NCBI RefSeq assembly: GCF_025486315.1
Contig: NZ_JAOOPY010000002.1
Location: 419,332 to 483,331, forward strand
DNA from: Variovorax sp. N23
GTDB lineage: Bacteria; Pseudomonadota; Gammaproteobacteria; Burkholderiales; Burkholderiaceae_C
Reading direction: 5' to 3'
DNA: 64,000 bases
This document shows, in pieces, positions 16,829 through 28,171 of this stretch (its first letter is position 1; each line of letters opens with the position of its first letter). A program made the position numbers and the translations under genes. Under the pieces are notes generated by a model that saw only the letters and a program-made list of their open reading frames with translations, was not told the origin of the DNA and searched no databases.

Positions 16829-17535
16829 CAGTTGGCGGCGGTGAGTTGCTTCTCGATCTGCGCGGCGGGGATCGCGCCGGGGGTGCGCGTGCCGTCGGTG
16901 AAGATCAGCGTCGGCGTGCCGGTGATGTTGTACTTGCGGCCGAACTCGACGTTGCGCTGCAGCGCCGCGGCGTCGCAGTTGCCGGTCTCGGGCTTGACGC
17001 TGGCGGTCATCCAGTCGGTCCAGGTCTTGGCTTTGTCCTTGCTGCACCAGATGTCGCGCGACTTGACGTTCGAATCGGGGCCCAGCACCGGGTAGAGAAA
17101 GAGGTAGACCGTCACGTTGTCGATGGTCTTCAGCTCGCGCTCGAACTGCTTGCAGTAGCCGCAGTTCGGGTCTTCGAACACCGCCAGCTTGCGCTTGCCG
17201 TTGCCGCGCACGATCTTGAAGGCGTCCTTCATGGGCAGCTTGTCGAAGTCGACCGCGCTGAGCTTCTCGACCCGCTCTTCGGTGAGGTTCTTGCGCGCCT
17301 GCACGTCGATCAGGTTGCCCTGGATCAGGTAGTTGCCCTGCTCGTCGGTGTAGAAGATGTCGAAGCCGTGGCGCACTTCCCAGAGCCCGGGCATCGGCGC
17401 CTTGCGCACCTCGTCGACGTTGGCCAGCATCGGCACGCGCGCGGCCAGGTTCTTGCGGATCTCGGCTTCGCCGGCTGTGGCCGCCAGCGTGCTGCCCAGG
17501 GCCAGTGCGGCAAAGAGGATGCGAAGTGTTTTCAT
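16828..17535 (-). CDS. dsbC: Thiol:disulfide interchange protein DsbC
   Basis: A 235-residue periplasmic disulfide isomerase. A signal peptide ends near residue 21 (ATAGEA). The N-terminal dimerization domain is followed by a thioredoxin fold with the active site Cys125-Gly-Tyr-Cys128 in EDPNCGYCKQF and the cis-proline segment ITGTPTLIF. A second cysteine pair (in IWCSKD and ETGNCD) matches the structural disulfide of E. coli DsbC. The gene is sandwiched between the ubiH-like and M61 peptidase genes on the same strand with minimal spacing. Confidence 0.93.
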   Translation of the reverse strand: MKTLRILFAALALGSTLAATAGEAEIRKNLAARVPMLANVDEVRKAPMPGLWEVRHGFDIFYTDEQGNYLIQGNLIDVQARKNLTEERVEKLSAVDFDKLPMKDAFKIVRGNGKRKLAVFEDPNCGYCKQFERELKTIDNVTVYLFLYPVLGPDSNVKSRDIWCSKDKAKTWTDWMTASVKPETGNCDAAALQRNVEFGRKYNITGTPTLIFTDGTRTPGAIPAAQIEKQLTAAN

Positions 17536-17546
17536 GGTGATCGGGT

Positions 17547-18668
17547 TCAGTTCAGGCCCATGGCCTGGCGGACGATGAATTGCTTGAGGACACGCGTGCG
17601 GTCGAAACCGCGCATGCCCCAGTTGCGCAGCGCCGGCAGCGGATCGGTGCCGTGCGAGAACAGCTGCTGCAGGCCGTCGGTGGCCAGGCTCATCGACAGC
17701 ACGTCGGTGCGGCGGGTGCGTTCGTAGCGGCGCAGCAGGCGCGGGTCGCCCACGCTGCGCCAGTACTCGCGTGACTGGATCACCTCGGCCAGCACCGACA
17801 CGTCGGCCAGGCCCAGGTTCAGGCCCTGGCCGGCCAGCGGATGCACGGTGTGCGCCGCGTCGCCGGCCAGCGCCCAGCTTTTGCCGTCGGGGAAGCGCCC
17901 GGTCCAGCGGTCGGCGATGGCGCGCTGCAGCGGCCACGCCGCGCGTTCGCTGGTCAGGGTGAGGGCACCCAGCGCGTCGTGGCTGGCCTCGCGCAATGCG
18001 GTCTGGAAGTCGTCGGCGCTCGATGCCAGAAGCTCCGGTGCGCGGAACTGGTCGACCGACCACACCAGCGCCACGGACCGCCCGCCCGGGCCGCCCAGCG
18101 GCAGCAGCGCGAGGATCTCGCCCTTGTCGTTGAACCACTGGCGGGCGGTGCCGTCGTGCGGGCGCTCGGCGTCGAGCCGGGCGGCGATGGCGTGCTGCGG
18201 ATAGCGGGTCACGGCGTAGCTCACGCCCAGTGCGTCGCGGGTGGCGCTGGCCTTGCCTTCGCACACCACGGTGAGCGCGGCTGGCACCGGGGCCTCGACG
18301 ACCTCGATCTGCGGTTGGAAGCGAACGGCGTCGACCAACTGCTTCTCGAGCGCGGGCACATCGACGATCCAGGCCAGCGCCTCGACCTTCTGGATGGCGG
18401 CGCTGAAACACACGCGACCGCCGTCGTCGCCGTTCACGCGCATCTCGCGCACCGGCGTCGCGTGGGCCGCGTCGGGCCAGGCGCGCAGGGATTCGAGCAG
18501 GGTTCTGGATGCGGCGTTGAGCGCGTAGGCGCGCACGTCTTCGTGGGCGGCGGCCGGCGGCGGTGCAACAACCAGGGCGACACGGATGCGCTCACGGGCG
18601 AGCAGCAGCGCCAGCGTGCGGCCGACGATGCCGGCGCCGCGAATGCAAACCTCGGGGGGAAGGGCCAT
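17547..18668 (-). CDS. FAD-dependent hydroxylase, UbiH/UbiF/Coq6 family
   Basis: A 373-residue aromatic-ring hydroxylase that should act in ubiquinone synthesis. The N-terminal GxGxxG dinucleotide motif is GAGIVGRT. The conserved second FAD motif begins near residue 269 as GDAAHTVHPLAGQGLNLG, the signature of the UbiH/COQ6 group. Which ring position is hydroxylated cannot be told. The start at 18668 gives the expected family length. It is 11 bp upstream of dsbC. Confidence 0.88.
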   Translation of the reverse strand: MALPPEVCIRGAGIVGRTLALLLARERIRVALVVAPPPAAAHEDVRAYALNAASRTLLESLRAWPDAAHATPVREMRVNGDDGGRVCFSAAIQKVEALAWIVDVPALEKQLVDAVRFQPQIEVVEAPVPAALTVVCEGKASATRDALGVSYAVTRYPQHAIAARLDAERPHDGTARQWFNDKGEILALLPLGGPGGRSVALVWSVDQFRAPELLASSADDFQTALREASHDALGALTLTSERAAWPLQRAIADRWTGRFPDGKSWALAGDAAHTVHPLAGQGLNLGLADVSVLAEVIQSREYWRSVGDPRLLRRYERTRRTDVLSMSLATDGLQQLFSHGTDPLPALRNWGMRGFDRTRVLKQFIVRQAMGLN

Positions 18669-18744
18669 CGGGGCATTGTAGGAGCGGGCTCCCACTCGTC
18701 GGCGGACCGAGGACAATCGCGGCTTCGCCGCCGAGGACCCGACC

Positions 18745-19626
18745 GTGACCGATTCCGTTTTTGATCTCCACGCCACCATCGCCCGCCTCTTCGTCTACCC
18801 GATCAAGTCCTGCGCCGGCGTCGAACTGCCGGAAGTGCTGCTGACCGAAACGGGCCTGGAATTCGACCGCGCCTGGATGGTGGTCGGCGCCGACGGCACG
18901 TTCGTGAGCCAGCGCGAACTCCCGCGCATGGCGCTCATCCGCCCGCAGATGAAGCAGATGGAAATGGTGCTGCGGGCACCCGGCATGTTGGCGCTGCACA
19001 TCGCCTTCGACCGCGTGGAAAAGCCGGTGCGCGTGAAGGTCTGGCGCGACGAGGTGGCGGCCTACGACATGGGCGACGTCGCCGCGCAATGGTTCAGCGA
19101 TTTCCTCTCGGAACCCGGCAAGCCGCAGACGCTGCGCCTGGTGCGCTTCGACCCCGAGCACAAGCGCCTGTCGAACCTGACCTGGACGAAGGGCGTCGAG
19201 GCGCAGAACCAGTTCTCCGACGGCTTTCCGCTGCTGGTGACCAGCGAGAAGTCGCTCGACGAGCTCAACGAAAAGCTGGTCGCGGCCGGCCACGCGGCCG
19301 TCGGCATCGAACGCTTCCGCCCGAACATCGTGCTCGCGGGCGTCGAGGCGCAGGACGAGGACCGCGTCGAGACGATGCACATCGCCACGGCCGAAGGCGG
19401 CGCGCGCATCGAGCCGGCCAAGCCCTGCCCGCGCTGCCCGATTCCCGACATCGACCCGGCGACGGCGATCTCGACGCCCGAGGTCGGCGACACGCTGCGC
19501 AGCTACCGCGCCAACGCGCGCGTCGACGGCGCCATCACCTTCGGCATGAACTGCATCGTGGTCGACGGCATCGAGCACCTGCTCAAGGTCGGGCAGACGG
19601 TTGGCGCCAACTACCGCTTCAAATAA
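18745..19626 (+). CDS. MOSC-domain molybdenum cofactor protein (YcbX/mARC-like)
   Basis: A 293-residue protein with an N-terminal MOSC_N beta barrel (YPIKSCAGVEL, LEFDRAWMVV) and a C-terminal MOSC domain (about 130-290). KPCPRCPIPDID contains the conserved cysteine that binds the molybdenum cofactor in the mARC/YcbX family, which reduces N-hydroxylated compounds. Unlike E. coli YcbX it has no C-terminal ferredoxin domain. Translation starts at a GTG. Confidence 0.87.
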   Translation: MTDSVFDLHATIARLFVYPIKSCAGVELPEVLLTETGLEFDRAWMVVGADGTFVSQRELPRMALIRPQMKQMEMVLRAPGMLALHIAFDRVEKPVRVKVWRDEVAAYDMGDVAAQWFSDFLSEPGKPQTLRLVRFDPEHKRLSNLTWTKGVEAQNQFSDGFPLLVTSEKSLDELNEKLVAAGHAAVGIERFRPNIVLAGVEAQDEDRVETMHIATAEGGARIEPAKPCPRCPIPDIDPATAISTPEVGDTLRSYRANARVDGAITFGMNCIVVDGIEHLLKVGQTVGANYRFK

Positions 19627-19677
19627 GCGACAAACACCCCCGGCCCTAAAATCGCCGGTTGATTCCAGAGGACCTCC

Positions 19678-20769
19678 ATGAGTTTGCAATGCGGCATCGT
19701 CGGCCTGCCCAACGTCGGTAAATCCACCCTTTTCAACGCGCTGACCAAGGCCGGCATCGCGGCGGAAAACTATCCGTTCTGCACGATCGAGCCCAACACG
19801 GGCGTGGTCGAGGTGCCCGACCCGCGCCTGCAGCAGCTCGCCGAGATCATCTCGCCCGAGCGCATCGTCCCGGCGATCGTCGAGTTCGTCGACATCGCGG
19901 GCCTGGTGGCCGGCGCCAGCACCGGTGAAGGCCTGGGCAACAAGTTCCTCGCGCACATCCGCGAGACGGACGCCACCGTGAACGTGGTGCGCTGCTTCGA
20001 CGACGACAACGTGATCCACGTGGCCGGCAAGGTCGACCCGATCTCCGACATCGAGGTGATCCAGACCGAGCTCTGCCTGGCTGACCTGGCCACGGTCGAG
20101 AAGGCGCTGCACCGCCACACCAAGGTCGCGCGTTCGGGCGACAAGGACGCGCAGAAGCTGGTCGGCCTGCTCGAGCGCTGCCAGGCCGCGCTGAACGAGA
20201 ACATCCCGGTGCGCGCGCTGGAATTCACCAAGGAAGAGCAGCCGCTGGTCAAGTCGTTCACGCTCATCACCGCCAAGCCGGCGATGTTCGTCGGCAACGT
20301 GTCGGAAGACGGCTTCGAGAACAACCCGTATCTCGATCGCCTGCGTGAGTACGCGGCCAAGCAGGGCGCGCCCGTGGTCGCCATCTGCGCCAAGATCGAA
20401 GCCGAACTCGCCGAGATGGACGACGAGGACAAGAAGATGTTCCTCGCCGAGATCGGCCAGGACGAGCCGGGCCTCGACCGCCTGATCCGCGCCGCCTACA
20501 AGCTGCTGGGCCTGCAGACCTATTTCACCGCCGGCGTGAAGGAAGTGCGCGCCTGGACCATCCACATCGGCGACACCGGCCCGCAGGCGGCCGGCGTGAT
20601 CCACGGCGACTTCGAGAAGGGCTACATCCGCGCCCAGACGATCGCCTTCGACGATTTCATCGCCTACAAAGGCGAGCAGGGCGCGAAGGACGCGGGCAAG
20701 ATGCGTGCGGAAGGCAAGGAATACGTCGTCAAGGATGGGGACGTGATGAACTTCCTGTTCAGCGCCTGA
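19678..20769 (+). CDS. ychF: Redox-regulated ATPase YchF
   Basis: A 363-residue Obg-family P-loop ATPase. The P loop is GLPNVGKST near residue 8, the Walker B/G3 element [12 protein letters not shown], and the C-terminal TGS domain ends with the highly conserved [13 protein letters not shown]. The expected NKxD-like specificity motif is altered, as in YchF proteins that prefer ATP. The GAGG ribosome site (CAGAGGACCTCC) precedes the ATG. A role in stress response and ribosome association is known for the family. Confidence 0.96.
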   Translation: MSLQCGIVGLPNVGKSTLFNALTKAGIAAENYPFCTIEPNTGVVEVPDPRLQQLAEIISPERIVPAIVEFVDIAGLVAGASTGEGLGNKFLAHIRETDATVNVVRCFDDDNVIHVAGKVDPISDIEVIQTELCLADLATVEKALHRHTKVARSGDKDAQKLVGLLERCQAALNENIPVRALEFTKEEQPLVKSFTLITAKPAMFVGNVSEDGFENNPYLDRLREYAAKQGAPVVAICAKIEAELAEMDDEDKKMFLAEIGQDEPGLDRLIRAAYKLLGLQTYFTAGVKEVRAWTIHIGDTGPQAAGVIHGDFEKGYIRAQTIAFDDFIAYKGEQGAKDAGKMRAEGKEYVVKDGDVMNFLFSA

Positions 20770-20785
20770 TCGGCCGATCGCCGCC

Positions 20786-21460
20786 ATGCTCACCGTCCAC
20801 CACCTCAACAACTCGCGCTCGCAGCGTGTCCTCTGGCTGCTCGAAGAGCTCGGGCTGCCCTACGAGATCGTGCATTACCAGCGCGACGCGAAGACGATGC
20901 TGGCGCCGCCCGAGCTGCGCCGGGTGCATCCGCTGGGCAAGTCGCCGGTGGTGACGACGGAGGATGGCCTGGTGCTGGCGGAGTCCGGTGCCATCGTCGA
21001 GACGCTGATCGAGCGCCACGGCCAGGGCCGCTTCGTGCCGCCGGCCGGCAGTGCGGATGCCTTGCGCTACCGCTACTGGCTGCACTACGCCGAAGGCTCG
21101 GCCATGCCGCCGCTGCTGCTCAAGCTGATCTTCGACAAGATCGAGCAGGCGCCGATGCCCTTCTTCATCCGGCCGATCGCCAGGGGCATCGCCGGCAAGG
21201 CCAAGGCCGGCTTCGTGACGCCCAACATCCGCGCGCACCTCGACTTCATGGAAGGCGAACTGGGCAAGGGCGAGTGGTTCGCGGGGGCGGAGTTCAGCGG
21301 CGCGGACATCCAGATGAGCTTCCCGGTCGAGGCGGCGCGCGCACGCGGCGGGCTGGACGACAGCCGTCCGCGGCTGATGGCGTGGCTCGCGCGCATCCAT
21401 GCGCGCCCGGCCTACCAGTGGGCGCTGGCGCGCGGCGGCCCTTACGGCTTGCTGAGCTGA
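20786..21460 (+). CDS. Glutathione S-transferase family protein
   Basis: A 224-residue cytosolic GST. The N-terminal thioredoxin fold (about 1-80) has SQRVLWLLEELGL and the cis-proline and Glu/Ser glutathione-binding motif (SPVVTTEDGLVLAESGAI). The C-terminal helical domain ends with ARIHARPAYQ. It should conjugate or reduce substrates with glutathione; the substrate is unknown. It follows ychF by 16 bp on the same strand. Confidence 0.92.
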   Translation: MLTVHHLNNSRSQRVLWLLEELGLPYEIVHYQRDAKTMLAPPELRRVHPLGKSPVVTTEDGLVLAESGAIVETLIERHGQGRFVPPAGSADALRYRYWLHYAEGSAMPPLLLKLIFDKIEQAPMPFFIRPIARGIAGKAKAGFVTPNIRAHLDFMEGELGKGEWFAGAEFSGADIQMSFPVEAARARGGLDDSRPRLMAWLARIHARPAYQWALARGGPYGLLS

Positions 21461-21479
21461 GGCGCCGGCGGGCGAGCCC

Positions 21480-21950
21480 TCAGGCCGGCCAGATGTAGAG
21501 CAGCGCCACCGTCATGGTGACGTAGCGCGCGAACTTCCCGATCGCCATGTAGACCAGGCAGGGCCAGAAGGGCAGCTGGAGCCAGCCCGCGACGGCGCAC
21601 AGCGGGTCGCCCACCAGCGGCAGCCAGCTCAGCAGGCAGGCCTTGGGGCCGAGCCGTTCGAGCCAGGCCAGCACCCGCACATGGTGTTTCGAGTGCGCGT
21701 ACTTGTCCGCCACCTTGTGGGCGCCGTAGCCCATCCACCAGTCGAGCGCGCCGCCCAGCGTGTTGCCCAGGGTGGCCACGCCGATGGCCGGCCAGAACAT
21801 GTCCGGGTTGAGCCGCAACAGGCCGAACAGCACCGGCTCCGAGCCGACCGGCAGGAGCGTGGCCGAGACGAAGGCGGCGATGAAGACGGTCGACAGCCCG
21901 TATTGGGGCAGTGCGAGAAGCGCCAGAAGGGAGTCGAGCCAGGCTTGCAT
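21480..21950 (-). CDS. YqaA-family inner-membrane protein (DedA-like)
   Basis: The start at 21950 gives 156 residues with about four hydrophobic segments. The segments AAFVSATLLPVGSEPVL, ATLGNTLGGALDWWMG and LGPKACLLSWLPLVGDPL are those of the YqaA branch of the DedA/SNARE-associated family. Conserved glycine, glutamate and proline residues suggest a lipid scramblase-like or transport role, which is not proven for YqaA. It is convergent with the GST gene. Confidence 0.85.
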   Translation of the reverse strand: MQAWLDSLLALLALPQYGLSTVFIAAFVSATLLPVGSEPVLFGLLRLNPDMFWPAIGVATLGNTLGGALDWWMGYGAHKVADKYAHSKHHVRVLAWLERLGPKACLLSWLPLVGDPLCAVAGWLQLPFWPCLVYMAIGKFARYVTMTVALLYIWPA

Positions 21951-22117
21951 GTGCGCCGGAGTATAGAAAGGCGCGCCGGGCCGCCTCGTCGGAGAGGGCG
22001 CCGCGTGGCGCCGTGGAGGACGCACGCAAATCGTTTCAGCGCCTGAAATGCGGGATGGCTACAATCGTGCCTCATTTTTCAGCAGCCACGCGCTCGCTCC
22101 CCCCCTCCTTCCTCACC

Positions 22118-23188
22118 ATGCAGATCGGCCCCCTCGCGCTGGAAAACCGGCTGTTCGTCGCGCCCATGGCCGGCGTCACGGACCGGCCGTTCCGCATGCT
22201 GTGCCGATCGCTCGGTGCGGGTTATGCGGTGAGCGAGATGGTCACGTCCCGCAAGGAGCTCTGGAACACGCTCAAGACCTCGCGCCGCGCGGACCACGCC
22301 GGTGAGCCCGGCCCCATCGCGGTACAGATCGCCGGCACCGACGCGGCCATGATGGCCGAGGCCGCGCACTACAACATCGACCGCGGCGCGCAGATCATCG
22401 ACATCAACATGGGCTGCCCGGCCAAGAAGGTCTGCAACAAGTGGGCGGGCTCGGCGCTGATGCGCGACGAACCGCTGGCGTTGGAGATCGTGCAGGCGGT
22501 GGTCGCCGCCGCCGCGCCGCACGGCGTGCCGGTGACGCTCAAGATGCGCACCGGCTGGAGCGCTGATCACCGCAACGCGGTGAAGCTGGCGCGCGATTTC
22601 GAATCGGCCGGCGTGCAGATGCTCACCGTGCATGGCCGCACGCGCGAGCAGGGCTACAAGGGTGCCGCCGAGTACGACACCATCGCTGCCGTGAAGGCCG
22701 CGGTGCGCGTGCCGGTGGTGGCCAACGGCGACATCACCAGCCCGGAAAAGGCGCGCGACGTGCTCGCGGCCACCGGGGCCGACGCCGTGATGGTCGGCCG
22801 CGCCGCGCAGGGCCGTCCGTGGATCTTCCGCGAGATCGCGCATTTCCTCGCGACGGGCACGCACCTTGCACCGCCCCTGGTGGCAGAGGTCCGTCGACTG
22901 CTGCTCGACCATCTGCAGGAGCATTACGGGCTCTATGGCGACTACAGCGGCGTGCGCACCGCGCGCAAGCACATCGGCTGGTACGTGCGCGCGCTGCCGG
23001 GGGGCTACGACTTCCGCAGCCGCATGAACACGATCGAGGACTGCGCCGAGCAGCTGCGCGCGGTGTCCGACTATTTCGAGGGGCTGGCCGAGGGGATGGA
23101 CCGCATCCCTGCGCACAGCGAACCTGCCGACGTGCAGGACGGGTGGAACGGCGGCGAGGACGAGAAAGCGGCTACCGCCGCGCATTGA
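22118..23188 (+). CDS. dusB: tRNA-dihydrouridine synthase DusB
   Basis: A 356-residue FMN enzyme that reduces uridine to dihydrouridine in tRNA. The TIM-barrel start is [13 protein letters not shown]. The catalytic cysteine lies in [19 protein letters not shown], and [12 protein letters not shown] and VVANGDI are the family motifs. The start at 22118 ([10 protein letters not shown]) matches DusB better than the ATG at 22055. The fis gene follows 15 bp later, the dusB-fis arrangement conserved in proteobacteria. Confidence 0.95.
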   Translation: MQIGPLALENRLFVAPMAGVTDRPFRMLCRSLGAGYAVSEMVTSRKELWNTLKTSRRADHAGEPGPIAVQIAGTDAAMMAEAAHYNIDRGAQIIDINMGCPAKKVCNKWAGSALMRDEPLALEIVQAVVAAAAPHGVPVTLKMRTGWSADHRNAVKLARDFESAGVQMLTVHGRTREQGYKGAAEYDTIAAVKAAVRVPVVANGDITSPEKARDVLAATGADAVMVGRAAQGRPWIFREIAHFLATGTHLAPPLVAEVRRLLLDHLQEHYGLYGDYSGVRTARKHIGWYVRALPGGYDFRSRMNTIEDCAEQLRAVSDYFEGLAEGMDRIPAHSEPADVQDGWNGGEDEKAATAAH

Positions 23189-23203
23189 CAACCAGAGAGC
23201 ATC

Positions 23204-23440
23204 ATGAGCAAGAAGAACATCGAGGACTGTGTACGCAACAGTCTGGAAAGCTATTTCCGCGACCTCCGTGGCACCGAGCCCGACGGCATGTACGACATGC
23301 TGGTGCGGGTCGTCGAGAAGCCGCTGCTCGACGTGGTCATGGCGCGCGCCGAAGGCAACCAGTCCAAGGCCGCCCAATGGCTGGGCCTGAACCGCAACAC
23401 GCTGCGCAAGAAGCTGGTCGAACACAAATTACTGAAATGA
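23204..23440 (+). CDS. fis: DNA-binding protein Fis
   Basis: A 78-residue nucleoid-associated protein. The C-terminal helix-turn-helix [20 protein letters not shown] is typical of Fis. The N-terminal part is shortened compared with enteric Fis (98 residues), as is usual in betaproteobacteria. The gene lies between dusB and purH; its stop overlaps a possible purH start (ATGA at 23437). Confidence 0.95.
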   Translation: MSKKNIEDCVRNSLESYFRDLRGTEPDGMYDMLVRVVEKPLLDVVMARAEGNQSKAAQWLGLNRNTLRKKLVEHKLLK

Positions 23441-23451
23441 CGAAGAACCCC

Positions 23452-25059
23452 ATGGCACTGACCGCACTCCTTTCCGTTTCCGACAAGACCGGCATCCTCG
23501 AATTCGCGCAGGCGCTGAACGCGCTGGGCATCCGGCTGCTGTCCACCGGCGGCACCGCCAAGCTGCTGGCCGACGCCGGCCTGCCGGTGACCGAGGTGGC
23601 CGACCACACCGGCTTCCCCGAAATGCTCGACGGCCGCGTGAAGACGCTGCACCCGAAGATCCACGGCGGCCTGCTGGCACGACGCGATCTGCCGGCGCAC
23701 GTCGATGCCATCAAGGCGCACGGCATCGACACCATCGACCTGCTGGTGGTCAACCTCTATCCCTTCGAGGCCACCGTGGCCAAACCCGGCTGCACGCTCG
23801 AGGACGCGATCGAGAACATCGACATCGGCGGCCCGGCCATGGTCCGCAGCGCGGCCAAGAACTGGAAGGACGTCGGCGTGCTGACCGACGCGTCGCAGTA
23901 CGCCGTCGCGCTGGCCGAGCTGAAGGCCGACGGCAAGCTGAGCGACAAGACCAAGTTCGCGTTCAGCGTGGCGGCGTTCAACCGCATTGCCGATTACGAC
24001 GGCGCGATCAGCGACTACCTCTCGGCCATCGACTTCGATGCCAGCATCGGCCAGCCCGCGCCCAAGCGCGCGCTGTTCCCGGCGCAGAGCAACGGCCGCT
24101 TCGTGAAGATCCAGGACCTGCGCTACGGCGAGAACCCGCACCAGCAGGCCGCGTTCTACCGCGACCTGTACCCGGCGCCGGGCTCGCTGGTGAGCGCCAA
24201 GCAATTGCAGGGCAAGGAGCTGAGCTACAACAACATCGCCGACGCGGACGCCGCGTGGGAATGCGTCAAGAGCTTCGACGTGCCTGCGTGCGTCATCGTG
24301 AAGCACGCCAACCCCTGCGGCGTGGCCATCGGCAAGGACGCAGCCGAGGCCTATGCCAAGGCCTTCAAGACCGACCCGACCTCGGCCTTCGGCGGCATCA
24401 TCGCCTTCAATCGCCCGGTCGATGCCGACACCGCGCAGGCCATCGCCAAGCAGTTCGTCGAAGTGCTGATGGCGCCGGGCTACACGCCCGAGGCGCTGGA
24501 AGTCTTTCAGGCCACCAAGGCGAAGCTGAACGTGCGGGTGCTCGAGATCGCCCTGCCCAAGGGCGGCGCCACCGACTGGGACAACGGCCGCAACATGATG
24601 GACGTCAAGCGCGTCGGCTCGGGCCTCTTGATCCAGACCGCCGACAACCACGAGCTGGCCGCCAGCGACCTCAAGGTGGTCAGCAAGAAGCAGCCGACGC
24701 CGCAGCAGCTCGACGACCTGCTGTTCGCCTGGAAGGTGGCGAAGTACGTGAAGAGCAACGCGATCGTGTTCTGCGCGAACGGCATGACCATGGGTGTCGG
24801 CGCCGGCCAGATGAGCCGCCTCGACTCCGCGCGCATCGCCAGCATCAAGGCCGAGCACGCGGGCCTGTCGCTCCAGGGCACGGCGGTCGCCAGCGACGCC
24901 TTCTTCCCGTTCCGCGACGGCCTCGACGTGGTGGTGGATGCGGGTGCGAGCTGCGTGATCCAGCCGGGCGGCTCGATGCGCGATCAGGAAGTCATCGACG
25001 CGGCGGACGAGCGCGGCGTGGTGATGGTGCTCTCAGGCGTTCGTCACTTCCGCCACTGA
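23452..25059 (+). CDS. purH: Bifunctional AICAR transformylase / IMP cyclohydrolase
   Basis: A 535-residue enzyme for the last two steps of IMP synthesis. The N-terminal MGS-like cyclohydrolase domain (about 1-190) starts [11 protein letters not shown] and has the STGGTAK loop. The C-terminal transformylase domain contains [11 protein letters not shown], with the catalytic Lys-His pair, and ends with the conserved [15 protein letters not shown]. An alternative ATG at 23437 overlaps fis and adds five residues. The cotranscription with fis suggests growth-rate control. Confidence 0.96.
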   Translation: MALTALLSVSDKTGILEFAQALNALGIRLLSTGGTAKLLADAGLPVTEVADHTGFPEMLDGRVKTLHPKIHGGLLARRDLPAHVDAIKAHGIDTIDLLVVNLYPFEATVAKPGCTLEDAIENIDIGGPAMVRSAAKNWKDVGVLTDASQYAVALAELKADGKLSDKTKFAFSVAAFNRIADYDGAISDYLSAIDFDASIGQPAPKRALFPAQSNGRFVKIQDLRYGENPHQQAAFYRDLYPAPGSLVSAKQLQGKELSYNNIADADAAWECVKSFDVPACVIVKHANPCGVAIGKDAAEAYAKAFKTDPTSAFGGIIAFNRPVDADTAQAIAKQFVEVLMAPGYTPEALEVFQATKAKLNVRVLEIALPKGGATDWDNGRNMMDVKRVGSGLLIQTADNHELAASDLKVVSKKQPTPQQLDDLLFAWKVAKYVKSNAIVFCANGMTMGVGAGQMSRLDSARIASIKAEHAGLSLQGTAVASDAFFPFRDGLDVVVDAGASCVIQPGGSMRDQEVIDAADERGVVMVLSGVRHFRH

Positions 25060-25071
25060 ACGCGGTCTGGC

Positions 25072-25548
25072 TCAAGCGCCGCCGAAGCGGTACTTGAGCT
25101 GGAAGCTCAAGGCGCCGTAGAGGCGGTCCTTGTAGCTGGGGATGAACGCGATGTTCAAGCCCCAGTTGCGCCCCTCGATGGCCGCGGTCGGAATCAGCGC
25201 CGGGAACCAGCCGCCGTGGCGGAAGTTGGGGTAGCCGTCGAAGGCGCCGACCACCGCACCGAGCTTCACGCCGTAGAGCTCGAAGGGCATCACGTACACG
25301 CCGAGGTAGCGGGAGGTTTCGCGGTCGCTGTTGTGGAAGATGCCGGCGGTGAGCGAATAGGTGGAATCCAGTGTCCACTCGACGCCGAGCCCGGGGTTCA
25401 CGTCCTCCAGGCCCTTGTGGCGATCGAAATGGTACGAATAGAAGCCCGGGTTCAGCCAGAGCCGGCTGGGTTCGGACTGGGCTGCCGCCACGCCCGGCAG
25501 GAGCGGGCTCAGGGCCAGCGTGGTGAGCAGCAGGGAACGCAGTCGCAT
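25072..25548 (-). CDS. Exported beta-barrel-like protein of unknown function
   Basis: A 158-residue protein with a signal peptide (RLRSLLLTTLALSPLLPG, cleaved near AAAQ). The mature part alternates aromatic and polar residues (FYSYHFD, YSLTAGIFHNSD, WGLNIAFIPSYKD) and ends in KYRFG, a pattern of small outer-membrane barrels. Similar proteins occur in other betaproteobacteria, and some features recall PagP-type enzymes, but I see no proof of acyltransferase activity. It is convergent with purH (12 bp) and lies downstream of hemL on the same strand. Confidence 0.65.
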   Translation of the reverse strand: MRLRSLLLTTLALSPLLPGVAAAQSEPSRLWLNPGFYSYHFDRHKGLEDVNPGLGVEWTLDSTYSLTAGIFHNSDRETSRYLGVYVMPFELYGVKLGAVVGAFDGYPNFRHGGWFPALIPTAAIEGRNWGLNIAFIPSYKDRLYGALSFQLKYRFGGA

Positions 25549-25559
25549 GGTGACAGGGC

Positions 25560-26843
<1,284 letters not shown>

Positions 26844-26847
26844 GAAG

Positions 26848-27771
26848 TCAGTGGCGGGTGTCGTGGGGTGGCAGGGCGAAGTCGGGCGCGTCGCCCGCGC
26901 CGTCGTCGTCTTCGTCGTCCTCGGGCTGGGCCCAGAAGAGGCGGTCGGGCAGCACATGGCCCATGCCGGGGCGGAAGCCCGCGTCGAGGCAGCGGTCCAT
27001 GTAGCTCAGCGCTTCGGAGGTGGCCGCGACCAGGTCGGTGCCGCTGGCCAGCAGTGCCGCCAGCGCGGCCGACAGCGTGTCGCCGGCGCCGGCGAAGACG
27101 GCCTCGAGGCGCTCGAACTTCTCGCTGGCGAGCACGGCCTGCGGCGACGCGAGGACGTTGTCGATGAACTGGTCGGGCAGCACGATGCCGGTGACCAGGG
27201 TGTAGGGCGTGCCCTGTTCGCCGGCGGCGCGGGCGATGTCGCGCGCCGTCGGCGGCTTGTCGCCGGCCCAGTCGGGCAGCAGCCAGCGCCACAGCGTGCT
27301 GTGGTTGCCCACCAGCACGGTGGTCTGCGGCAGCACCAGTTCGCGAAAGGCGTCGAGGTAGGCCTCGATCTGGTTCTCGTCCCACCACGACAGGTTGGGC
27401 ATGTACGCCACGACCGGCACGTCGGGGTAGTCGGTGGCGGTCTCGGCGATGGTGCTGAGCGTCTCCGGCGAGCCGGCGAAGCCGACCTTGATCAGCCGCA
27501 CCTCGACGTCTTCGAGGATCGCGCGGGTCTGCTCGGCGACAGCCTCTTCGTCGAAGGCGAAGTGGTCGAAGATCTCGGCGGTGTCGCGTGCGTATGCGCC
27601 GGTCACGACCGGCAACATGTGGGCGCCGACGGACGCCATGGCCAGCGTGTCGCCGGCGAGGCCACCGGCACCGCTCGGGTCGCTGGCGTTGAACACCAGC
27701 ACGCAGGGCGGGTTCAGTTCGGCCTCCGCGGCGGCGATGTCGTCGGGATTCGGGTCGTTAAGATCACCCAT
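26848..27771 (-). CDS. Hydroxymethylpyrimidine/phosphomethylpyrimidine kinase (ThiD-like)
   Basis: A 307-residue ribokinase-fold protein. The N-terminal substrate segment is [23 protein letters not shown], the equivalent of the ThiD GxDSGGGAG motif. The anion-hole and catalytic Asp motif is [14 protein letters not shown] (about residue 235). The active-site lysine region of ThiD is not obvious and the C-terminus is acidic ([11 protein letters not shown]), so the substrate is less certain than for true ThiD. It is just upstream of hemL on the same strand. Confidence 0.75.
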   Translation of the reverse strand: MGDLNDPNPDDIAAAEAELNPPCVLVFNASDPSGAGGLAGDTLAMASVGAHMLPVVTGAYARDTAEIFDHFAFDEEAVAEQTRAILEDVEVRLIKVGFAGSPETLSTIAETATDYPDVPVVAYMPNLSWWDENQIEAYLDAFRELVLPQTTVLVGNHSTLWRWLLPDWAGDKPPTARDIARAAGEQGTPYTLVTGIVLPDQFIDNVLASPQAVLASEKFERLEAVFAGAGDTLSAALAALLASGTDLVAATSEALSYMDRCLDAGFRPGMGHVLPDRLFWAQPEDDEDDDGAGDAPDFALPPHDTRH

Positions 27772-27881
27772 GCTGCAGGCACCTTCCGCGGGTAATAGGT
27801 AAGTTGTCAAACGCCGTCCCAGGCCGGGGCCATGGTGGCAGATGTGAGACGTTCACCCCACAAGGAGGCGATACGTCTAGA

Positions 27882-27887
27882 TACAAT
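27882..27887 (+). promoter_or_regulatory. Candidate -10 element for the rubredoxin-pil operon
   Basis: TACAAT lies 35 bases before the rubredoxin ATG in the divergent spacer between the ThiD-like and rubredoxin genes. No good -35 hexamer is visible at 17 bases, so the promoter may be activator-dependent. Confidence 0.3.
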
Positions 27888-27921
27888 CGTTGCATTCTAT
27901 GAACAGGGACTTTAAGCTGCG

Positions 27922-28092
27922 ATGAATACGAAAACCTGGATGTGCCTGATTTGCGGGTGGATCTACGACGAAGCGGTTGGGGTACCTGAAGATGGTATTG
28001 CGCCCAACACCGCCTGGGCAGATGTTCCGATGAACTGGACCTGTCCGGAATGCGGTGCGCGCAAGGAAGACTTCGAAATGGTCGAGATCTGA
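27922..28092 (+). CDS. Rubredoxin
   Basis: A 56-residue iron protein. The two cysteine pairs that hold the Fe(Cys)4 centre are CLICG (Cys8, Cys11) and CPECG (Cys41, Cys44). The aromatic WIYDEAVG and the segment WADVPMNW around them are those of rubredoxins. It carries single electrons; the partner is not apparent. It sits just ahead of the pil chemosensory genes, an arrangement seen in other betaproteobacteria. Confidence 0.95.
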   Translation: MNTKTWMCLICGWIYDEAVGVPEDGIAPNTAWADVPMNWTCPECGARKEDFEMVEI

Positions 28093-28171
28093 AGCATGGC
28101 ATAGGGTGACACCCGCCGCACGGGCCAATGTGCGGTGGCCGACGGAAGTCTCTAACGAGGAGCGTGTGGCA

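Noticed and set aside
15167..17095. 642-residue open frame opposite the M61 peptidase
   Set aside because: The M61 frame contains HEYFH and a PDZ domain, so the opposite frame is a shadow.
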